Shown here in pieces: positions 7,346 through 14,471 of a DNA stretch of 16,487 nt. The stretch is from positions 1 through 16,487 of the forward strand of contig JAUSPW010000214.1 of the NCBI GenBank assembly GCA_030652635.1, given 5' to 3'. The notes beneath the pieces were generated by a model. It worked only from the letters and a program-made list of their open reading frames with translations. It made no database searches and was not told the origin of the DNA. Each line of letters begins with the position of its first letter. Within the stretch, counting starts at the first letter, position 1. The translations under genes were made by a program, and so were the position numbers. Origin of the DNA: Pseudohongiella sp. (GTDB lineage Bacteria; Pseudomonadota; Gammaproteobacteria; Pseudomonadales; Pseudohongiellaceae).

Positions 7346-7903
7346 TCAGAGAACGCCAAGTTCCATCAGGAAGTAATCGTCCCGAAATAATTCTGCAACC
7401 AATTTGTCCAGACCCTGCGAAATTGCAGTCGCAACGTCTTTTCCTTCTAGCATGGTTCTGCTGAAAACAACACTTTGCCAAGCATTTCTTCCTTGATTTC
7501 TGAGGGTTAATTCGCAGCGGATCAGTACTTCTAGTCCAGACTCTGTGTCTTGTACTTTCATTTCTATCAATTTGCCATCAAGAGCCAAGGGTGAGCCGGG
7601 TTCTCCAAGCGATGCGCCAGAGCGCTCGATGGCGCTTGCGATAGCAGACTGCACAAGTGCATGTGGGGCTAGATCCGTCAATACAATCGGCTCGTTACCT
7701 GGGCGCTGAATATCCTGCGTCTGGGGCTCGTTACGTTGATCGGAAAAGGCGTTGATGGAGAGCGGGCCTCCGACAATCTTGCCCAGGTTCACACCTGAGT
7801 TGCCTTGGTAGCTATAAATCACACTTACCGGTTCGGCGCTGGCCATATTGGGATTTAGTGTTAATAATGAAGTGAGCGTAACTGCCAATAAACGTTTGTA
7901 CAT
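7346..7903 (-). CDS. Periplasmic protein of unknown function (YajG-like pattern)
   Basis: The 185-residue protein has a signal peptide with likely cleavage after ASA (about residue 23) and no lipobox cysteine. The mature part has an SVIYSYQG strand, INAFSDQRNEPQ, a LAPHALVQSAIASAIERSG helix, then ALDGKLIEMKV and LTLRNQGRNAW strands. This resembles YajG-type and other LPS- or ABC-associated periplasmic proteins in layout only, so the function stays unassigned. GGAGA lies 7 bases before ATG 7903. A strong hairpin (7921-7960) stands 18 bases upstream of the start, so expression depends on readthrough from the NHL gene or on an unrecognised promoter. Confidence 0.7.
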   Translation of the reverse strand: MYKRLLAVTLTSLLTLNPNMASAEPVSVIYSYQGNSGVNLGKIVGGPLSINAFSDQRNEPQTQDIQRPGNEPIVLTDLAPHALVQSAIASAIERSGASLGEPGSPLALDGKLIEMKVQDTESGLEVLIRCELTLRNQGRNAWQSVVFSRTMLEGKDVATAISQGLDKLVAELFRDDYFLMELGVL

Positions 7904-7920
7904 TATCTTTTCTCCAAACT

Positions 7921-7960
7921 AAAAAAGGCTGCTGTACCAGATGGCGCAGCAGCCTTTTTT
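7921..7960 (-). terminator. Rho-independent terminator between the second NHL gene and the periplasmic gene
   Basis: A perfect 14-bp stem (7921-7934 with 7947-7960) with a 12-nt loop ends in six T on the minus strand. It follows the stop of the gene at 7986-9176 by 25 bases and is immediately upstream of the ribosome-binding site of the gene starting at 7903, so it may act as a partial terminator or attenuator. Confidence 0.9.
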
Positions 7961-7985
7961 TAAGTGCTTCACAAAACCAATACAA

Positions 7986-9176
7986 TCACAGACGATTTGC
8001 AGGCCAGGGCACGCCTTGATGTCCTTGCGGAACATTCTTCATGCCTTGGTAAACAAACTTCTGAATTCGTTTGCCTTCATAGGTTTCAGTTGTGTAAATG
8101 TTGTTTTGGGAGTCGGTCGCGATGCTATGAGGAGCATAGAACTGGCCGGGCTGTCGACCACCACCACCAAAGCTGACGAGGACTTCCAGTGACTGCCTAT
8201 CAATTACATACACTTTGAAATTCTGACCGTCTGCCAGGTAGATATACTTTTGTTCAGCATCATTGGAGAAGGAGATATCCCAAGTAGATCCCTGGTTCAA
8301 GGTTTCTGGAGCAATCACAACTTCTCGTACATATGTGCCATCAGGTCGGAAGACCTGGATTCGATCTGATCCTCGGTCACAAACGTACACAAAACCGTCT
8401 TTTGAAGGAATTGCGCAGTGGACTGGGCCACGGAATTGCTGAGGTAACGCAGCGCCAGGTGTGTAATCAACTCGCTCATCCACTGGACGGTTGCCGTAAG
8501 CACCCCAGTAACGCTTGAACGCACCGGTGTTCAGATCCAGAACCGCGACTCGCTTATGGCGATATCCATCTGCGAGATATACTTCATTGTTGGCTGCGTC
8601 GATAGAAAGCTCTGCGACTTGCCCGAAGAACGTGGTGCTGTTGCTGTCTGGCTCGCTTCCGGGTATACCGTGCTGAGCTACAAATTGTCCGTCACCCGTA
8701 AACACCAAGACATGCGAATCGCCGCCGCCATTGCCACCAATCCAGACGTTTCCGTTTGGAGCAACTGCAATGCCGTGATTTGATGCTGGCCAAGTAAAAC
8801 CTTCTCCAGGGCCGCCCCACGCATTTACCAAATTACCAGCCGGGTCAAACTCAAGAATTGGCGGTGCAGGAGTGCAACACTCACTCACGCCGAGTTTGAG
8901 TCCGATTTCAGTGCCGCCGCCAAACATCGAGTCTTGGTCACGATGGACCATGAATACGTGGTCGCGGGCATCTACTTCAACACCGATCGCTCGGCCAATG
9001 ATCCATTGATTCGGCAATGGTTTTGGCCAAAAAGGATCCACTTCAAAACTAGGTGCGGAAACCATTGTGCCAGATTGTGCCTCAACCGGGTCTTGCAGCA
9101 AGGATTGCCCGGCAGTTAATGCGGCGACAGCCAAGGCCAAGCTTGCTCCTACTGCTATTTTCGTTTTTCTTATCAT
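7986..9176 (-). CDS. Secreted NHL beta-propeller with PAL-like active-site residues
   Basis: The 396-residue protein has a signal sequence (to about residue 33) and NHL-type blades such as GIAVAPNGNVWIGG, LSIDAANNEVYLADGY and SIATDSQNNIYTTE. Compared with peptidyl-hydroxyglycine alpha-amidating lyase (PAL), which cleaves alpha-hydroxyglycine ends using a zinc held by three His, it has R79 (VHRDQD), H134 (NHGI), Y205 (DGYRHKR), H253 (PVHC), R268 (CDRGSDR) and H350 (APHS). These correspond in order and motif to the PAL Arg533, His585, Tyr654, His690, Arg706 and His786 positions; the Asp787 position is Ser351. A lyase or dealkylating role is therefore plausible but untested, and NHL propellers can also be non-enzymatic. 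ATG 9176 has GGAGGGAG 4 bases upstream. It is divergent from the HupE-like gene. Confidence 0.87.
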   Translation of the reverse strand: MIRKTKIAVGASLALAVAALTAGQSLLQDPVEAQSGTMVSAPSFEVDPFWPKPLPNQWIIGRAIGVEVDARDHVFMVHRDQDSMFGGGTEIGLKLGVSECCTPAPPILEFDPAGNLVNAWGGPGEGFTWPASNHGIAVAPNGNVWIGGNGGGDSHVLVFTGDGQFVAQHGIPGSEPDSNSTTFFGQVAELSIDAANNEVYLADGYRHKRVAVLDLNTGAFKRYWGAYGNRPVDERVDYTPGAALPQQFRGPVHCAIPSKDGFVYVCDRGSDRIQVFRPDGTYVREVVIAPETLNQGSTWDISFSNDAEQKYIYLADGQNFKVYVIDRQSLEVLVSFGGGGRQPGQFYAPHSIATDSQNNIYTTETYEGKRIQKFVYQGMKNVPQGHQGVPWPANRL

Positions 9177-9229
9177 TTTACTCCCTCCAGGGTCTCAACA
9201 TTCCGAGCATGGTTTTCAAGCGAAGCAGA

Positions 9230-9262
9230 AGTATACTCAGTTCTTCCTGCTCAGTATACTCA
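9230..9262. promoter_or_regulatory. Paired palindromic direct repeat in a divergent promoter region
   Basis: AGTATACTCA occurs twice (9230-9239 and 9253-9262), 23 bases apart. Each copy contains the 8-bp palindrome AGTATACT. The TATACT cores resemble -10 boxes on both strands, and the 23-base period equals one hexamer plus a 17-base spacer, so the pair could be tandem operator sites or -35/-10 positions controlling the genes starting at 9176 (-) and 9332 (+). Confidence 0.5.
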
Positions 9263-9331
9263 CGGCAAATGAGGTTTGACCAGACCCAGCCTCAGGGATG
9301 GGCTAAGGTCTTTTTAATCGAGGTCAAGAAA

Positions 9332-10726
9332 GTGATTAATAATAAGAATCGACGAGGTCAGGTTTGCCTGTCAGCGGTTGTTGCAGTGCTGATAACTCTT
9401 ATCTGGGCAGCACTCCCCAATACTGTTTTGGCAGACGAGATCCCCACGCGTGTAGCCGTGCAGGCATTCGTCAAGGCGGACCAAGGGGAACTGAACCTCG
9501 TGATGCGTGTGCCAATGGACGCCTTAGTGGAAGCGCAATTCCCGCTGCGTGGTGAAATCGGGTATGTCATTTTCTCGCAAGCGATTGGAGCGATGGAGAG
9601 TGCCGCAAACAGTGAAATCCTGCAGGGGATTCAGCTTTTTGAAGGGGAGCTCTTATTGCAGTCGCCTACGTTAGAAGCCGTCAGGATAGCGTTTCCGTCT
9701 GATCGCTCCTTTGTAAACTATGAGTCTGCCCTCAGTAACGTCTATAGTGCGCCTATTCCTGATTCTCAGGACCTTTACTACAAGCAAGGTTTCCTCGATA
9801 TCCACGCGACATATCGCATCGAGTCACCAGAGTCGCGCTTCTCTATCGATGCGCGTCTAGGTGGGCTGGGCCTGGAGACAACTACCATTCTGAGATACAT
9901 CTTGCAGGATGGCTCTGAAAGAACCTTCAGCTTTATTGGAAATCCCGGCCTCGTATACATGGATCCTCGTTGGTACCAAGCCGTTTTTAATTTCATTGTT
10001 TTGGGTTTCGACCATATTCTGGAAGGCACGGATCATTTGCTGTTCCTATTCTGCTTGTTGATACCCCTGCGCAGAATTTCTGCCCTGATTCCGGTGATAA
10101 CCTCCTTTACAGTGGCGCACTCTCTAACCCTAATCGCGTCAGCATTAGGCTGGGTGCCATCGTCAATATGGTTCCCCTCGCTCATAGAGACGCTCATTGC
10201 TCTGTCAATTGTCTACATGGCCTGTGAGAATATTCTGGGTGTAAAGCAGCAACACCGATGGCTGGTTACCTTTGCCTTTGGCTTGATACACGGCTTTGGC
10301 TTTTCATTTTTACTTACTGAAAGTATGCAGTTTGCAGGTTCGCATTTAGTAATGTCGCTGCTCGCGTTTAACGTGGGCGTTGAGCTCGGTCAGGTGTTGG
10401 TCGTTCTGATAGCAGTGCCCATCGTACATTTGCTGTTTAGATTCGCACTACCAGAAAAGGCGGGTGTGATTCTGTTGTCAGCAATTGTTGGGCACTGGGC
10501 GTGGCATTGGATGCAGGAGCGGTGGTTGAATCTTGCCGCCTATGATCTGTCATTGCCGACTTTTGGTGCTGATTTTATGATTGGCTTGCTACAGTGGTGC
10601 GCTTTGCTGCTGCTAGCTGCAGCGGTGTTGTGGGCTATGAATGCCTTGTTTTCAAAATATTTTTCGAGTGAAGATGACAGTGCTAGTAGTTCTAAAAGTG
10701 CTGGCAAGCTGGATTTGAAAGGATAA
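9332..10726 (+). CDS. HupE/UreJ-2 family membrane protein with periplasmic N-terminal domain
   Basis: I place the start at GTG 9332: GAGGT sits 7 bases upstream, and the next 36 residues form a clean signal peptide (NNKNRRGQ, hydrophobic core, cleavage near VLA-DE). Earlier in-frame ATGs (9053, 9269) would run into the divergent gene or lack a ribosome-binding site. Residues 36-210 form a periplasmic beta-rich domain. From about 215 comes a HupE/UreJ-type membrane domain with FDHILEGTDHLLF (226-238), VAHSLTL (H263), E286, GLIHGFGF (H320) and FNVGVELGQ (E351). HupE and UreJ relatives are linked to nickel uptake for hydrogenase or urease. No such enzyme is nearby, so another metal, for example copper for the enzyme at 12684, is possible. 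The protein has 464 residues. Confidence 0.85.
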   Translation: MINNKNRRGQVCLSAVVAVLITLIWAALPNTVLADEIPTRVAVQAFVKADQGELNLVMRVPMDALVEAQFPLRGEIGYVIFSQAIGAMESAANSEILQGIQLFEGELLLQSPTLEAVRIAFPSDRSFVNYESALSNVYSAPIPDSQDLYYKQGFLDIHATYRIESPESRFSIDARLGGLGLETTTILRYILQDGSERTFSFIGNPGLVYMDPRWYQAVFNFIVLGFDHILEGTDHLLFLFCLLIPLRRISALIPVITSFTVAHSLTLIASALGWVPSSIWFPSLIETLIALSIVYMACENILGVKQQHRWLVTFAFGLIHGFGFSFLLTESMQFAGSHLVMSLLAFNVGVELGQVLVVLIAVPIVHLLFRFALPEKAGVILLSAIVGHWAWHWMQERWLNLAAYDLSLPTFGADFMIGLLQWCALLLLAAAVLWAMNALFSKYFSSEDDSASSSKSAGKLDLKG

Positions 10727-10743
10727 GTCGGCGGGAGGGCGCG

Positions 10744-10773
10744 TTGTTTTGTGCGGCATTAACTTGTTATGAT
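10744..10773 (+). promoter_or_regulatory. Candidate promoter for the CstA-family gene
   Basis: TTGTTT (10744-10749) is followed after 18 bases by TATGAT (10768-10773), with a TG one base before the hexamer, which makes an extended -10. It lies about 60 bases upstream of the start at 10833. The -35 is weak. Confidence 0.42.
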
Positions 10774-10832
10774 GCGGCGCTGAATGAACTGCTGTTTGGC
10801 CATTTGATAATAATAAAGCGGAGAGATGCTGT

Positions 10833-12518
10833 ATGACCGGGATAATGATTGTCTTGTTTGGTATCGCCGGCCTATGCTTTGGCTGGTTTGTATACTCTAA
10901 GTTTATCGCCGAAAAAATCTTCAGATTGGATCCTAATTTCAGGACTCCTGCGCACGAGTTCAATGACGGAACAGATTTTGTGCCGACCAACAAATATGTA
11001 CTTTGGGGACACCATTTTACATCAGTTGCCGGTGCGGCTCCGATAGTGGGGCCTGCAATTGCCGTTTACTGGGGCTGGGTGCCTGCCTTGCTGTGGGTGG
11101 TTTTTGGTACGATATTTTTTGCCGGCGTTCATGATATGGGAGCGCTGTGGGCCAGTACCCGCAATAAAGGGAAGTCGATAGGAGCGCTGTCGGAAAACGT
11201 TATCGGAAAGCGCACCCGCGCGCTGTTCCTTATTGTTATTTTCTTACTGCTACTTATGGTCAATGCCGTGTTCGGTGTGATCATTGCGCAAGGTTTTGTG
11301 GCAACCCCGGGTTCCGTGTTCCCTGCTTGGATGGCCATCGTGGTAGCACTCGTAATCGGTCAGCTCCTCCGCCGTAATTTCAGCCTAGCATTACTTACTG
11401 TTGTGGGTGTTGTCGTGCTTTATATTTCGATCTGGATGGGGACATTTATCGAGTGGCAATTGCCCGAAAGCTTTCTGGGTCTTACAGCTACAGCCAATTG
11501 GATCGTAATTCTGTTCATTTATGCTGCGATTGCGTCGATGCTTCCGGTCTGGATGCTGCTGCAGCCAAGAGACTTTATCAACGGGATGCAGCTGATCGTA
11601 GGTTTGGCCCTATTGTACGGCGCAGTCATTTTGTTTATGCCGGACATCACAGCGCCTGCCTTTAATACCCAGACTGCGCCAGGCACTCCCAGCATATTCC
11701 CACTGCTGTTCATAACTATCGCCTGTGGGGCTATCTCTGGTTTCCACGGTATCGTGGCATCCGGCACCAGTTCCAAACAATTGGATAAAGAAACCGATGC
11801 GCGTTTTGTTGGCTACCTTGGTGCCATAGGTGAGGGTTCGCTCGCATTAATCACTATCGTGATCGTTTGCTCCATTGCCTATGCAGTCAGCCCTGAGCAA
11901 TGGCACGTGCTTTATAACCAGTTTGGTTCTGGTGGTGCTCAGGCGTTTGTGACCGGCGGCGCGGTGCTGGTTAACTCTGCCTGGGGGCTCTCTCAGGAAT
12001 TTGCCCAGGTACTTTTGGCAACGATGATAGCGTTATTTGCTGGCACAACCATGGATTCCGGTGTTCGCTTGCAGCGTTACATTATCCAGGAATGGGGTGA
12101 TATTTACGGTATCAGCCTGTTCAAATCAGGCTTGGTAGCGACATTAGTGGCGGTCGCTGCCTGTTTGCTGCTTGCATTCGGTGCCGGTGGCTCATCAGGA
12201 ACGGGCGGGATGATTATTTGGCCCTTATTTGGAGCAACAAACCAGATTCTGGCAAGCTTGACGTTGCTTGTAATAACTGTGATGTTGATAAAAATGGGGC
12301 GTCCCTCTTACTACACGATGATCCCTATGATCTTTGTACTCATTACCTCATTCCTAGGCGGTATGATCCAGTTACTTGCGTTTTACAATGCAGGTAACTA
12401 CCTGCTTGTTGCCTTGGACTTTATTGTTCTGGTAGTGAGCGTGCTTGTCATGTTGGAAGCTGCATCTGTAGTGTCCAAGCTCAAAAAGGATCAAGCGGCG
12501 GCGAAGTCCGAGGCTTGA
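10833..12518 (+). CDS. cstA: CstA-family peptide/pyruvate transporter
   Basis: The 561-residue polytopic protein shows the CstA signature GHHFTSVAGAAPIVGPAIA (59-77) followed by FAGVHDMGAL, the conserved interior GAISGFHGIVASGTSSKQ (starting near 11725), and GTTMDSGVRLQRY near 12045-12080. The family includes E. coli CstA (peptide uptake on carbon starvation) and BtsT (pyruvate/H+ symport). This protein is shorter than those (about 700 residues), as in many other bacteria, so the substrate cannot be fixed; the symbol denotes the family only. GGAGA lies 8 bases before ATG 10833. No partner small protein or two-component system of the BtsSR type is visible here. The gene has its own candidate promoter. 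Confidence 0.92.
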   Translation: MTGIMIVLFGIAGLCFGWFVYSKFIAEKIFRLDPNFRTPAHEFNDGTDFVPTNKYVLWGHHFTSVAGAAPIVGPAIAVYWGWVPALLWVVFGTIFFAGVHDMGALWASTRNKGKSIGALSENVIGKRTRALFLIVIFLLLLMVNAVFGVIIAQGFVATPGSVFPAWMAIVVALVIGQLLRRNFSLALLTVVGVVVLYISIWMGTFIEWQLPESFLGLTATANWIVILFIYAAIASMLPVWMLLQPRDFINGMQLIVGLALLYGAVILFMPDITAPAFNTQTAPGTPSIFPLLFITIACGAISGFHGIVASGTSSKQLDKETDARFVGYLGAIGEGSLALITIVIVCSIAYAVSPEQWHVLYNQFGSGGAQAFVTGGAVLVNSAWGLSQEFAQVLLATMIALFAGTTMDSGVRLQRYIIQEWGDIYGISLFKSGLVATLVAVAACLLLAFGAGGSSGTGGMIIWPLFGATNQILASLTLLVITVMLIKMGRPSYYTMIPMIFVLITSFLGGMIQLLAFYNAGNYLLVALDFIVLVVSVLVMLEAASVVSKLKKDQAAAKSEA

Positions 12519-12542
12519 TCAAAACTGATATAAAAGCCTAAT

Positions 12543-12558
12543 TGCACATGGATGTGCA
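12543..12558. repeat. Perfect short inverted repeat after the CstA-family gene
   Basis: TGCACAT (12543-12549) and ATGTGCA (12552-12558) are separated by two bases. There is no T tract, so it is not a typical terminator. It may be a protein site or an mRNA 3'-end hairpin. Confidence 0.3.
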
Positions 12559-12609
12559 CAGGCACAGTTTCGAACGAGCGTTACAAATAATTGCAATGTT
12601 AAGACGGGT

Positions 12610-12629
12610 CTGGATGTCTCCAGTTTTTT
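12610..12629 (+). terminator. Weak hairpin terminator after the CstA-family gene
   Basis: CTGGA-TGTC-TCCAG (12610-12623) gives a 5-bp stem and 4-nt loop followed by six T (12624-12629), 91 bases after the stop codon. The stem is short, so termination may be partial. Confidence 0.45.
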
Positions 12630-12636
12630 GATTGAC

Positions 12637-12665
12637 TATAATCAAATTGGTTTCAGCAATTTGAT
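12637..12665 (+). promoter_or_regulatory. -10 element and inverted repeat before the copper monooxygenase
   Basis: A consensus TATAAT (12637-12642) overlaps a perfect inverted repeat with 9-bp arms, ATCAAATTG (12641-12649) and CAATTTGAT (12657-12665), around a 7-nt spacer. No -35 hexamer is recognisable at 16-18 bases, which suggests activator dependence. The repeat covers the expected transcription start and could be a repressor site or a leader hairpin. Confidence 0.45.
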
Positions 12666-12683
12666 GTCCGGGATCCCGGCTTT

Positions 12684-14429
12684 GTGCCCCTGATGAAAAA
12701 ACTGTTTGTACTGCTTCTTTTATTGTATGGATTGACCCCATCGGTACTGTTCGCCAGTTCTGTGCCAGACTTTGCCTTGATCGACCAAAATGGAAGGTTT
12801 TACCAGCTCAGTCGATTTGTTGATCAGAGAGCTATTGTTATCCTTGTTTTTCAAAGAGATTCTGAGGCGGGGCAAACGGTTTTGCCTGAATTGGTTTCAT
12901 TGTCGCGGCGATACCAAGGTGCGCCGGTGCAATTCATGGCGCTTGTTGCTGACTCCAGTGAAAGCAGAGAAACCTTAAGGCAGCTCGCGGCCGAGTTAGA
13001 TACAGATCTGCCTTTTCTTTTAGATGAAACTCAACTCATTTCCGATGCGCTGGATATAACATCAGTTGCAGAAGTGCTTGTTATTGACCCATTGCGCCTG
13101 ACTTTGTTGTATCGAGGTGGGGTGGGCTTGTTTAGCAATAGCCCCGCACAGCAGGCTTTGGCGGCAAATTTGCCGGGGATGACATCCCATCTTCATTATG
13201 TCGTGCATTCAATACTCAGAAACGAGAACTTTACTGCCGATGGGGTGGCAGTTGCGGGCACGCCGCTTGTGCTTGAGAAGTTGATTGATATCAGAAGCAG
13301 TGACATTTCATATGAGACGCAAGTTGCGCCAATATTGATGGAACGCTGCATCAGTTGTCACCGGATTGGGGGAGGGGCGCCTTGGGCCATGGATAGTCAT
13401 TTGATGGTTCAAGGTTGGAGCAAAATGATCCGAGAGACGTTACTGACACGGAGGATGCCTCCAGGCCAGATTGATCCCGCGTTTGCAGACAGATATGTGG
13501 ATGTGCACCATATTTCCGATGAAGAGATGGCGCAACTAATTGCATGGATCGATGCGGGGGCATTGCGCGATGAAAGCAAAACTGATCCGCTCAGGGAAGT
13601 GGTCCCGAAGCAATCTTCATGGGAGCTCGGGGAGCCGGATCTGATTATTGAATTTCCGGAGCAAACAATTCCGGCCACGGGAGTGTTGGACTATGTGTTC
13701 GTTCCCCTGGAAATCGGACTGACTGAAGATCGATGGGTATCTGCATACGAATTTGATGTGGGAGATAAGTCGGCCTTGCATCACATCATCCTCTACACCC
13801 AGGACGCCAGGCAGCGTCGACAGAATGCAAGTGGTGGTGGCAGCCGCACAAATTTTGGTGGCTATGCGCCTGGCAGAGAGTATGTTGTTCTCGACAAAGA
13901 TACCGGAATTTTGCTTAAGCGCGATATGCGTTTCATGATTCAGTTCCACTACACAGCAGTTGGCAGGGCGCTGGTTGACAAGTCAAGGTTGGGTTTGTAC
14001 TTCAGAAAAGAACCGCCACAAAGAGAGTTGGCAAGAACTGCGGTAATGAATGGGGATTTTGTGATACCACCAGGCGTCCGTGAATTTCCGGTGAGCGCAA
14101 CAACTATCATCAGCGCGGATAGCTATCTTTATAGCTTCGCCCCCCATATGCACTTCAGGGGTAAACATATTCGTTTTTCTGCGCTTTATCCAGATGGCCG
14201 TCGTGAGAATCTGTTATCCATTCCAAACTTTCAACACAACTGGCAGATGGTTTATCGACTCAGGGAGCCTGTGTTCCTGCCTGCTGGTACAGAGATATTG
14301 GCGGAGGGGGCCTTTGACAATTCTCGGTATAACCCAATAAATCCTGATGCTGGGCAAGCAGTTTCCTGGGGTGACCAAATTTGGGATGAGATGTTTATCA
14401 CGTGGATGCGTATAGCAGAAGCAAAGTAA
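12684..14429 (+). CDS. Exported redoxin-like / cytochrome c / PHM-like copper monooxygenase fusion
   Basis: After a signal peptide (to about residue 25), residues 26-175 form a thioredoxin/peroxiredoxin-like fold whose usual Cys is Ser60. A cytochrome c site, CISCH (222-226), follows with probable axial Met258 in RRMPPG. The C-terminal half is a copper type II, ascorbate-dependent-type monooxygenase. HH366-367 (ALHHIILY), H422 (QFHYT), H488 and H490 (PHMHFRGK) and M570 (DEMF) match the CuH and CuM ligands of PHM and dopamine beta-hydroxylase in order and spacing. Such enzymes hydroxylate an activated C-H bond with O2 and two electrons; the haem may supply electrons instead of ascorbate. The substrate is unknown. 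The start is GTG 12684 (GGGA 10 bases upstream); ATG 12693 is an alternative. No terminator separates it from birA. Confidence 0.88.
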   Translation: MPLMKKLFVLLLLLYGLTPSVLFASSVPDFALIDQNGRFYQLSRFVDQRAIVILVFQRDSEAGQTVLPELVSLSRRYQGAPVQFMALVADSSESRETLRQLAAELDTDLPFLLDETQLISDALDITSVAEVLVIDPLRLTLLYRGGVGLFSNSPAQQALAANLPGMTSHLHYVVHSILRNENFTADGVAVAGTPLVLEKLIDIRSSDISYETQVAPILMERCISCHRIGGGAPWAMDSHLMVQGWSKMIRETLLTRRMPPGQIDPAFADRYVDVHHISDEEMAQLIAWIDAGALRDESKTDPLREVVPKQSSWELGEPDLIIEFPEQTIPATGVLDYVFVPLEIGLTEDRWVSAYEFDVGDKSALHHIILYTQDARQRRQNASGGGSRTNFGGYAPGREYVVLDKDTGILLKRDMRFMIQFHYTAVGRALVDKSRLGLYFRKEPPQRELARTAVMNGDFVIPPGVREFPVSATTIISADSYLYSFAPHMHFRGKHIRFSALYPDGRRENLLSIPNFQHNWQMVYRLREPVFLPAGTEILAEGAFDNSRYNPINPDAGQAVSWGDQIWDEMFITWMRIAEAK

Positions 14430-14471
14430 ACTCTATTTTTTAGAATTCAGAGCATCCGTGGGAAGTACCGT

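Noticed and set aside
9053..9331. N-terminal extension of the HupE-like protein to ATG 9053 or 9269
   Set aside because: It overlaps the divergent NHL gene's coding start and hides the signal peptide; GTG 9332 has a well-spaced GAGGT and an immediate signal sequence.
12668..12679. CCGGGATCCCGG palindrome before the copper monooxygenase start
   Set aside because: It is a perfect 12-bp palindrome but has no loop and no partner copy; a chance GC palindrome is likely, although it covers the possible GGGA ribosome-binding site.
14430..14471. Terminator or biotin operator between the copper monooxygenase and birA
   Set aside because: The run ATTTTTTA has no GC hairpin before it, and no TTGTAAACC-type BirA operator is present.
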